The position numbers and the translations under genes were made by a program. Below are positions 5,256 through 11,057 of a DNA stretch of 11,057 nt, piece after piece (position 1 is the stretch's first letter; every line of letters begins with the position of its first letter). This stretch comes from Minisyncoccota bacterium (GTDB lineage Bacteria > Patescibacteriota > Minisyncoccia > Phycocordibacterales > JACZSL01), in contig JANQMM010000021.1 of assembly GCA_028280145.1 (NCBI GenBank), positions 1 to 11,057 of the forward strand, in the 5' to 3' direction. Below the pieces are notes generated by a model. It saw only the letters and a list, made by a program, of their open reading frames with translations, ran no database searches and was not told where the DNA came from.

Positions 5256-7397
5256 ATGCAAAAGAAAACATATACCACCACGATCGGTGGTAAGGAACTT
5301 GTTGCTGAGTTCAGTGATCTCGTTGATCAGGCAAATGGTTCCGTTATTTTACGCCTCGGAAACACTGCAGTTCTTGCAACAGCGGTCATGGGTGAAAAAG
5401 AAAAAGAAGGAATGAATTATTTCCCACTGTCCGTTGAATTTGAAGAAAAATTCTACTCCGCTGGTGCAATTCTTGGAAGTCAATTCGTTCGACGTGAAGG
5501 CCGCCCTTCGGATGAGGCCGTTCTTTCGGCACGCGTTGTAGACAGAACTATCCGACCACTTTTTGAGCAACACATTCGCCGAGATATTCAGGTAGTGATC
5601 ACGGTTCTCTCAATCGATGAATTTGATCCGGATATTCTGGCGATCAATGCCGCATCACTTGCTCTTGCCGTAAGCGATATCCCATGGAACGGGCCGGTAA
5701 GTGCCGTGCGTATTGGAAAACACCGGGGAAGTAACGAACTTGAGATTGATCCAAGCTATATGTATCGTGGCGACGGTAATTTCAGCTTTGACCTGATCGC
5801 CTGCGGAAAAAACGGTAACATCAATATGATCGAAGTCGGCGCAGAAGAGAAGTCAGAAGAACTTGTTGCAACCGCACTTAAGAAAGCATCTGAAGAAATT
5901 GAACAAATTCAAGCATTTCAAAATAAGATCGTTAAGGAAATAGGCAAAGAGAAAGTGGTGATTGAGGGAACAGAGTTATCAGATGAACAGAAAAAACTTT
6001 TTGCCGACAACATTGAAAACAAACTCGACAAAGCGGTGTTTTCGGGAGCAGGAAAAGCGGGAATCTACACACTCAAAAACGAATGGATGGAACTCTTTGC
6101 AGAAACCTTCGAAGACGGTAAAACGCAAGACGCGGATGATTATTACGAAGAGGCGGTAAACGATCTGCTTCACCGGGAAGCAATTGAAAATGACAGACGT
6201 GCTGACGGACGCGGTATGGATGACGTGCGTGAACTCTACGCGCAGGCAGGCGGTATTGCTCCAATGGTGCATGGTACAGGGGTCTTTTATCGAGGCGGCA
6301 CACATATCCTCTCTGCGCTCACCCTTGGAGGCCCCGGAGATGCCCTTGCAATAAACAGTATTGAGGAGAAGAACGGAAAAAAACGATATATGCACCACTA
6401 TAATTTCCCGCCATTTTCGGTCGGAGAAACAGGACGTGTTGGGGGATTCAACAGGCGAATGATCGGTCATGGTGCGCTAGCGGAAAAAGCACTGCTTCCG
6501 GTGATCCCAACTCAGGAAGAATTTCCGTACACCATTCGCATCGTTTCAGAATCAATGGCGTCAAATGGTTCGACTTCAATGGCAAGTGCGTGTGGTTCGA
6601 CCATAGCGCTTATGGATGCAGGTGTGCCGATCAAGCGTCCGGTAGCAGGTATTGCATCGGGTCTTATGATGGAATCACCAGAGAAATATAAAGTACTAAC
6701 CGACATACAAGGACCAGAAGACCACCACGGTGATATGGATTTCAAGGTAGCAGGAACACGAGAAGGGATCACGGCAATTCAAATGGATGTGAAGGTGGAC
6801 GGCATTCCAATTCCAATCCTTGAAGAAGCGCTCGAAAAAGCAAAAAATGCACGATACCAGATCCTTGACGTTATTGAAGCGGAAATTCCAACGCCACGAG
6901 GACACATTTCGCCACATGCCCCGGAGATCGTCGCCACAAAGATAGATGAGGATCAGATCGGTACTGTTATCGGCCCGGGCGGGAAAATGATCAACAAGAT
7001 CAAGGAAGATAGCGGTGTCGAAGAGATCACCATTGAGGATGACGGATCGGTCTTCATCACAGGACGAGACGGCACGGCCACAAAAGCAAAAGAGGTTATT
7101 GAAGCACTTACGAAAGTATATGAAAAAGGTGAACGATACCACGGAAAGATAACGCGCATCATGGATTTCGGTGTCTTTGTGGAGATCGGTCCGAATACTG
7201 AAGGGTTGGTACATATATCCGAGATCGCTCCATTCCGCATCAAAACCATAAATGGTATCTTTAAGGAAGGCGACACGGTACCAGTCATCATTAAGGAGAT
7301 AGACGAAAAACAAAGAATCAATCTTTCCATCAAAGATTGTGATCCAAAATTTGCAGAAAAGATGGGTCTCAAACCGGAACACAACAATAAACACTAA
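5256..7397 (+). CDS. pnp: Polynucleotide phosphorylase (3'-5' exoribonuclease)
   Basis: A 713-residue protein of full family length. Domain order: first RNase PH core (about 12-145, with FVRREGRPSDEAVLSARVVDRTIRPLF at 77-103), helical linker (about 205-300), second and catalytic RNase PH core (about 317-540, with HYNFPPFSVGETG at 381-393, the SNGSTSMAS segment and GDMDFKVAG at 492-500), KH domain (about 555-620, GPGG at 573-576) and S1 domain (627-692). D489 and D495 match the E. coli catalytic pair D486/D492 in spacing and context. It degrades RNA by phosphorolysis as a trimeric ring and can add nucleotides. One oddity: the usual RGETQ of the second core reads RGGTH (346-350). The ATG has no SD, and a long hairpin ends ten bases before it. 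No terminator follows, so read-through into the next gene is likely. Confidence 0.97.
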   Translation: MQKKTYTTTIGGKELVAEFSDLVDQANGSVILRLGNTAVLATAVMGEKEKEGMNYFPLSVEFEEKFYSAGAILGSQFVRREGRPSDEAVLSARVVDRTIRPLFEQHIRRDIQVVITVLSIDEFDPDILAINAASLALAVSDIPWNGPVSAVRIGKHRGSNELEIDPSYMYRGDGNFSFDLIACGKNGNINMIEVGAEEKSEELVATALKKASEEIEQIQAFQNKIVKEIGKEKVVIEGTELSDEQKKLFADNIENKLDKAVFSGAGKAGIYTLKNEWMELFAETFEDGKTQDADDYYEEAVNDLLHREAIENDRRADGRGMDDVRELYAQAGGIAPMVHGTGVFYRGGTHILSALTLGGPGDALAINSIEEKNGKKRYMHHYNFPPFSVGETGRVGGFNRRMIGHGALAEKALLPVIPTQEEFPYTIRIVSESMASNGSTSMASACGSTIALMDAGVPIKRPVAGIASGLMMESPEKYKVLTDIQGPEDHHGDMDFKVAGTREGITAIQMDVKVDGIPIPILEEALEKAKNARYQILDVIEAEIPTPRGHISPHAPEIVATKIDEDQIGTVIGPGGKMINKIKEDSGVEEITIEDDGSVFITGRDGTATKAKEVIEALTKVYEKGERYHGKITRIMDFGVFVEIGPNTEGLVHISEIAPFRIKTINGIFKEGDTVPVIIKEIDEKQRINLSIKDCDPKFAEKMGLKPEHNNKH

Positions 7398-7427
7398 GGG
7401 AACCGGCGCACATTTTCCATAAGATGT

Positions 7428-7447
7428 ACCCCGCAAAACAGCGGGGT
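7428..7447 (+). other. Hairpin between pnp and the next gene
   Basis: ACCCCGC (7428-7434) pairs with GCGGGGT (7441-7447) around AAAACA. Only TT and then mixed bases follow, so it is a weak terminator at best. It could protect the pnp mRNA 3' end or partly attenuate the downstream gene. Confidence 0.5.
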
Positions 7448-7483
7448 TCCAGACCATGCAAGAAGATAAGAATTTCTAACGGG

Positions 7484-8698
7484 ATGGACGCACAAAAAAA
7501 AGAACAAGAACAAGACGCGCAGAAGCAGAACGCTCCTGAGGAAAATCACGAACTCGGCATTAAACGTGTGCGTACTTTTGCTGAGGACCTGGCGCTCGCA
7601 AAAGAAAAAGCCGGAGTGCAAGAACCTGAAAAACAAAAAAGGAAAGGTGGTTTTTTCGGTACAAGGCGAAAGAAGAAAGAAAAGATCGATCCAAAAAAAG
7701 ATCTCTCAAAGACACAACCGGAAGTGGACAGATCATCTCTACCACGACCAAAAACAGAGCAGAGAGCAACACAACCGACTCGTGAGGAGATCGAGAAAGA
7801 ACTTGCCCGAAGTGGCATTATTGAAGAGAAAATAGAGCAGAAAAAAGAGCCGGGGGAGGAAGTGGCAGTACCAACACTTCGTACATATAAATACGACACG
7901 GCAGAATCAATTGAAAAACAAGGGACTTCAAAGATCAGCATGCTTGCTGCTGAGCAAAAACGACGTGTAGAAAATAAGGACTTCTCACATACATTTACAG
8001 ACAGGACAGAGAAAGCATCGTCGGGAAGAACTATTGGGCTTATGGGACTTAGTTTTGTGCTGATCGCATCAGGAATCGGCGGAGCTCTGTATTTCTACAA
8101 TAAAAGCAAGGTCGACACCACGGAAGCCGTCCCTGTTTCAAAAAACATACTCTTTACAAATGACACGATAGAACGTGACGCAAGGGGTATATCAGGAAAG
8201 GACCTCGTCAACCTTGTGTTCGCAGCTGCTGATTCAATTTCCGCAAGAGCAGGTGATCTTACAGAGATCGAACTTAGAGATCGTACACTTTTGGGCGAAG
8301 CAAAGATCTCAAAGGACACTCTTTTTAAAAAACTGGAAGGAAGCGCGTCAAGTCGTCTTGTTCGTAGTTTCAGCGACAACTACGTTATAGGAGCACACAA
8401 CGGGAGAGAGACGAGTGTTTTCTATCTCTTCAAGATTGAGGATTTTGATACGTCATTTGCAGGCATGCTTGAATGGGAGGAATGGATGCATCTTAATCTC
8501 TTTGGTTCGTTCGAGGCAGAGCCATTTGTTGATGAGTTCATCCGAAATAAAGATACACGAATTCAACGAGACAGATTTGGCAACACGAAGCTCATTTACG
8601 CATTTCCAAACAGTGAAACACTCATGATCACACAGAATGAAGAAGCATTTTTCGAGCTTTTTGAACGCCTTACTGTCTCCAATGCAACCAGAAATTAG
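7484..8698 (+). CDS. Single-pass membrane protein with a charged cytoplasmic half, function unknown
   Basis: A 404-residue protein from ATG 7484. The N-terminal half (1-182) is very rich in Lys, Glu and Gln and probably mostly disordered or coiled. It carries a repeated motif: RTFAEDLALAKEKAG (30-44) and RTYKYDTAESIEKQG (133-147). One hydrophobic segment (about 183-205) is followed by an approximately 200-residue domain (206-404), presumably outside the membrane; it has no recognised family and no cysteine pair. I associate this architecture with Parcubacteria membrane proteins from memory, but give no function. The frame extends upstream to 7424, but that start lies just before the intercistronic hairpin and encodes a non-conserved-looking basic stretch, so 7484 is preferred; no SD decides it. 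The gene follows pnp by 86 bases and is probably co-transcribed with it. Confidence 0.75.
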   Translation: MDAQKKEQEQDAQKQNAPEENHELGIKRVRTFAEDLALAKEKAGVQEPEKQKRKGGFFGTRRKKKEKIDPKKDLSKTQPEVDRSSLPRPKTEQRATQPTREEIEKELARSGIIEEKIEQKKEPGEEVAVPTLRTYKYDTAESIEKQGTSKISMLAAEQKRRVENKDFSHTFTDRTEKASSGRTIGLMGLSFVLIASGIGGALYFYNKSKVDTTEAVPVSKNILFTNDTIERDARGISGKDLVNLVFAAADSISARAGDLTEIELRDRTLLGEAKISKDTLFKKLEGSASSRLVRSFSDNYVIGAHNGRETSVFYLFKIEDFDTSFAGMLEWEEWMHLNLFGSFEAEPFVDEFIRNKDTRIQRDRFGNTKLIYAFPNSETLMITQNEEAFFELFERLTVSNATRN

Positions 8699-8704
8699 AG
8701 CTGT

Positions 8705-8733
8705 TTTACTTATGGATGCGGCTTTGTTATGAT
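8705..8733 (+). promoter_or_regulatory. Promoter of the dksA-like gene
   Basis: TTTACT (8705-8710) and TATGAT (8728-8733) with a 17-base spacer (4 of 6 and 5 of 6 matches). Transcription would start around 8740, within about three bases of ATG 8743, so the message would be nearly leaderless. This also argues against the ATG at 8716, which lies inside the promoter. Confidence 0.6.
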
Positions 8734-8742
8734 AGACCCACT

Positions 8743-9120
8743 ATGACACTAGACACTGAGAAGTTCAAAAAGGCGCTTGAGGCTGAAAAGGAAACACTTT
8801 TAAAAGAACTTGAAAGTATTGGGCGAAGAAACCCAAGTAATCCGGCAGACTGGGAAGCAACACAAGGAGATGCTCCAAGTGGGGGTTCGGATCGCAATGA
8901 AGGCGCAGATGGCATTGAGCAGTATGAGGAACACACTGCGATCTTAAAAGAACTTGAAACACGTTTTAACAACGTGAAGCGAGCGCTTTTGAAACTAGAC
9001 GAGGGAGGGTTTGGTATTTGTGAAATAAGTGGCAAGGAGATTGAACTTGACCGACTTGAAGCAAATCCGGCCGCACGCACCTGTAAAGCTCACATGAATG
9101 AGGAGCTTCCGAGTGTGTAG
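8743..9120 (+). CDS. DksA/TraR-family zinc-finger protein
   Basis: A 125-residue protein with the family layout: an N-terminal helix (about 5-28), a Gly/Asp/Ser-rich turn (30-56), a second helix (about 58-87) and the C-terminal GGFGICEISGKEIELDRLEANPAARTC finger region (88-114). DksA-type proteins insert their coiled coil into the RNA polymerase secondary channel and tune initiation, often with ppGpp. The usual four Cys are incomplete: C93 and C114 remain, while S96 and H117 occupy the partner positions (CxxS...CxxH). Zinc binding is therefore uncertain. The coiled-coil tip lacks a plainly recognisable DxxDA motif, so regulatory activity is not assured. An upstream in-frame ATG at 8716 is rejected because it lies in the promoter. 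comM follows after five bases. Confidence 0.9.
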   Translation: MTLDTEKFKKALEAEKETLLKELESIGRRNPSNPADWEATQGDAPSGGSDRNEGADGIEQYEEHTAILKELETRFNNVKRALLKLDEGGFGICEISGKEIELDRLEANPAARTCKAHMNEELPSV

Positions 9121-9125
9121 TCCTG

Positions 9126-10652
9126 GTGAATTTTGCAAAAACACATAGTGCACAGATTGTCTCTCTTTCTGCACATCCGATAGAAGTTGAAGTGGACATC
9201 TCAAAGAAAACGCTTCATGCTTTTTCCATTGTTGGTCTTCCTGACAAAGCAGTTGAAGAATCACGCGATCGTATCTCTGCCGCTATTAAGAATTCAGGAT
9301 TTACTTCTCCGAAAACCATAAATCAGAAGGTGGTGATCTCGCTTGCCCCAGCAAATGTGAAAAAAGAAGGATCGGTGCATGACTGCGCTATAGCACTTGC
9401 ATACCTAAAAGCAAACGGTGATATATTTTTTGATGCGAAGGATAAATTATTTATTGGAGAGTTGTCTTTGAATGGAGAAGTACGCGCAGTACGCGGTGTT
9501 CTTTCTTTGACTGCCGCTGCAAGACAAGCCGGATTCAGCGAAATATACGTCCCTCGAAAGAATGTTAAAGAAGCTGCTCTCGTTCAAGGGATCGTTGTGT
9601 ACGGTATTGGCACATTGCAAGAATTAATAGAACACATCAACACCAACAATAAAAAAGTAAAAACACTTTCACCCCAACCAAAAACAAAGATCCTTCCTGC
9701 AAACAATAACAAAACATCGTTTGATGATATTTGTGGGCAAGAATCAGCCAAGCGAGCGCTCCTGATAGCTGCAGCCGGTGCACACAACATCGCCCTTTTT
9801 GGTCTGCCCGGCACCGGCAAAACCATGTTAGCCCGTGCGTTTGCCGATATTCTTCCACCACTTGCACACAAACACATTCTTCAGACAACCGCCATTCATT
9901 CTATCGCCGGTACACTGAAACACGCTGTTGTGTGCATTCCTCCGTTTCGCTCCCCACACCACAGCGCTTCACACGTGGCGATCCTAGGGGGCGGCAGTTC
10001 TCCTAAACCGGGTGAAGTAACGCTCGCACATAACGGCGTGTTGTTTCTTGATGAATTCCCGGAGTTTGAGCGTCGCGTGATCGACGGATTACGAGTGCCT
10101 CTTGAAGATAAAGTGGTGCATATATCTCGAGCGCAAGGCAGAGCAACATTTCCGGCGCGCTTCATTCTAATTGCGGCATTGAATCCCTGTCCATGCGGCA
10201 ATTATGGAAGTTCTAAGGATTGTGTGTGCACACCAATATCCAGACTCAATTATCAGAAAAAAATTTCAGGCCCTATTCTCGACCGCATTGACATGTGGGT
10301 TGAGGTATCAAATATAGACATTAACCTGCTTTCACAAAAACCCAAAAATAGAGGAGAAACTGCCAAGGCACGCAAAATGATATTGTTAGCGCGCGAGAAA
10401 CAAAAAATTCGTTACCAAAATGAAAAACTAAACGGCACACTTTCGGCAACAGAACTACGAAGATCCATTGATCTTGGAAGAAAAGCTGACTCCGTACTCA
10501 AAGAAGCCGCCGTAAAACTCGACCTATCACCACGAGCGTATCATAAAGTAATAAAACTTGCCCGCACAGTTGCTGATCTTGAGTCTTCAAAGAGTATTAC
10601 CGAAAGACACGTCCTTGAAGCGCTTCAATACCGACCAAAAAAGATGGAGTAA
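9126..10652 (+). CDS. comM: ComM/YifB-family AAA+ ATPase (Mg-chelatase-like)
   Basis: A 508-residue protein of full family length. The N-terminal ComM domain runs from about 8 to 170, with IEVEVDISK, FSIVGLPDKAVEESRDRI and VVISLAPANVKKEGS. The AAA+ module follows: Walker A GLPGTGKT (226-233), FRSPHHSASHVAILGGG (274-290), Walker B VLFLDE (305-310), the Cys cluster CPCGNY...CVC (C355, C357, C366, C368) and ILDRIDM with the likely arginine finger R387. The C-terminal Mg-chelatase helical domain (about 410-503) includes LSATELRR and SPRAYHKVIKLART. ComM in other bacteria is a hexameric branch-migration helicase that extends recombination during natural transformation. The start is GTG 9126, five bases after the dksA-like stop, which suggests coupling; there is no close SD. 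It converges with the M23 gene. Confidence 0.95.
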   Translation: MNFAKTHSAQIVSLSAHPIEVEVDISKKTLHAFSIVGLPDKAVEESRDRISAAIKNSGFTSPKTINQKVVISLAPANVKKEGSVHDCAIALAYLKANGDIFFDAKDKLFIGELSLNGEVRAVRGVLSLTAAARQAGFSEIYVPRKNVKEAALVQGIVVYGIGTLQELIEHINTNNKKVKTLSPQPKTKILPANNNKTSFDDICGQESAKRALLIAAAGAHNIALFGLPGTGKTMLARAFADILPPLAHKHILQTTAIHSIAGTLKHAVVCIPPFRSPHHSASHVAILGGGSSPKPGEVTLAHNGVLFLDEFPEFERRVIDGLRVPLEDKVVHISRAQGRATFPARFILIAALNPCPCGNYGSSKDCVCTPISRLNYQKKISGPILDRIDMWVEVSNIDINLLSQKPKNRGETAKARKMILLAREKQKIRYQNEKLNGTLSATELRRSIDLGRKADSVLKEAAVKLDLSPRAYHKVIKLARTVADLESSKSITERHVLEALQYRPKKME

Positions 10653-10676
10653 AAAAAATAAACGACCACCGGTCGT
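10651..10676 (-). terminator. Terminator between convergent comM and M23 genes
   Basis: ACGACC (10662-10667) pairs with GGTCGT (10671-10676) around ACC. On the - strand the stem is followed by a long T-rich run (10661-10651), a good terminator for the M23 gene. On the + strand the trailing bases are only moderately T-rich, so it would stop comM less well. Confidence 0.75.
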
Positions 10677-10715
10677 CTGTATTCATTATAATTTACCATT
10701 CAAAAACACTTCTAT

Positions 10716-11057
10716 CTAAAATGGATTCTTTGCACCGCGAACCTCAAAGTGAACATGAGGGCCGGTCGATTTACCTGTTGAGCCAACATATCCTATTACT
10801 TGTCCTTTTTGTACGGATGCTCCCCGACCAACTATATTACCACTATTGTGTGCGTAGAGTGTCTGTGTACCATTTGGATGTTTGATGACAACATATTTTC
10901 CGTATCCGCCGTTCCAACCGGTGTTCTTGCTTATGATAACGGTTCCTGCGGCTGCAGCAACAATCGGTGTGCCGGCAGGTGCCGCAATATCAATTGCGTT
11001 ATATCCATGAAGACCTTGTGAACGCTTTCCAGCAACCGGCCTCATATAATACCCGCT
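10716..11057 (-). CDS. M23-family peptidoglycan peptidase, C-terminal part
   Basis: 113 residues are visible and the frame stays open to the right edge, so the start is outside the window. The segment is the M23 (LytM-like) beta-sheet domain: HGYNAIDIAAPAGTPI (17-32 of the visible part), GGYGKYVVIKHPNGTQTLYAH (50-70), KGQVIGYVGSTGKSTGPHVHFEVRG (84-108). The HxH pair (H101, H103), H70 and D23 are present. The canonical first ligand pattern H-x3-D is not: Y19 sits where the His is expected and the nearest His (H17) is two residues earlier. M23 enzymes are zinc endopeptidases that cut peptide cross-links in the cell wall outside the membrane; some members with missing ligands act only as activators. 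A signal peptide, membrane anchor or LysM repeat, if present, lies outside the window. The ATG at 11045 is internal. Confidence 0.92.
   Translation of the reverse strand, partial: SGYYMRPVAGKRSQGLHGYNAIDIAAPAGTPIVAAAAGTVIISKNTGWNGGYGKYVVIKHPNGTQTLYAHNSGNIVGRGASVQKGQVIGYVGSTGKSTGPHVHFEVRGAKNPF

Noticed and set aside
6696..7457. A 253-codon open frame on the - strand
   Set aside because: It lies wholly antisense to the KH/S1 half of pnp, which is certain from its domains; the translation is rich in Phe, Cys and Trp and shows no family, as expected of a shadow frame.
7428..7460. tRNA-like GGGGTTCCAGACC segment
   Set aside because: It resembles a T-arm by eye but no acceptor, D or anticodon arms can be built around it.
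7424..7483. Upstream ATG for the single-pass membrane protein
   Set aside because: The extension encodes a basic stretch across the intercistronic hairpin and has no SD; the natural N-terminus appears to be MDAQKK at 7484. Some doubt remains.
8716..8742. Upstream ATG for the dksA-like gene
   Set aside because: It lies between the -35 and -10 of a good promoter, so it would not be in the transcript.
1..11057. CRISPR arrays, insertion sequences, prophage or integron structures
   Set aside because: No regularly spaced repeats, no terminal inverted repeats with target duplications and no transposase or phage gene; the Xer protein looks like a housekeeping enzyme.

Overview
The window reads as an ordinary chromosomal stretch from a small-genome bacterium, most likely a member of the Candidate Phyla Radiation (Patescibacteria, Parcubacteria-like). 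This is an inference from several features: compact core genes, sparse Shine-Dalgarno (SD) sequences, a single-pass membrane protein with 'RT-aromatic-xxD' motifs of a style I associate with Parcubacteria, a C-terminal M23 domain of similar style, and a TraR/DksA-type protein next to comM. TGA is used as a stop in several genes, so the standard bacterial code applies. I see no insertion sequence, prophage, CRISPR array, rRNA or tRNA.

Left part (1-3040). The tail of an unrecognised basic + strand protein is followed on the - strand by a NUDIX hydrolase with its own promoter, SD and terminator. Next comes a gene-free stretch of about 430 bases holding two strong hairpins. Beyond it is a - strand pair, xer (tyrosine recombinase) followed by xth (exonuclease III). 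xth also has a likely internal extended -10 promoter.

Centre (3041-7397). Opposite xer runs a multi-pass membrane protein of unknown function whose promoter and SD indicate a GTG start downstream of the longest ORF. After it comes an RNA-related block: rpsO (ribosomal protein S15), a LabA-like NYN-domain protein, and pnp (polynucleotide phosphorylase). rpsO and the NYN gene each have a clear terminator, and pnp has its own promoter and a long structured leader. The classical rpsO-pnp pairing is kept, but a putative nuclease gene sits between the two.

Right part (7398-11057). pnp is followed by a conserved-looking single-pass membrane protein, then a DksA/TraR-family zinc-finger protein with an incomplete Cys4 set, closely followed by comM/yifB (AAA+ ATPase linked to natural transformation). 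comM converges with the C-terminal domain of an M23 peptidase that runs off the right edge.

The most useful second looks are the pnp leader hairpin, the orphan hairpin plus U-tract at 926-980, the overlapping opposed promoters at 3012-3066, the recurring promoter-at-the-start-codon (leaderless) layout, and the contrast between two GC-rich genes with strong SDs and their AT-rich neighbours without them. I did not find clear evidence of a wholly new multi-gene system.
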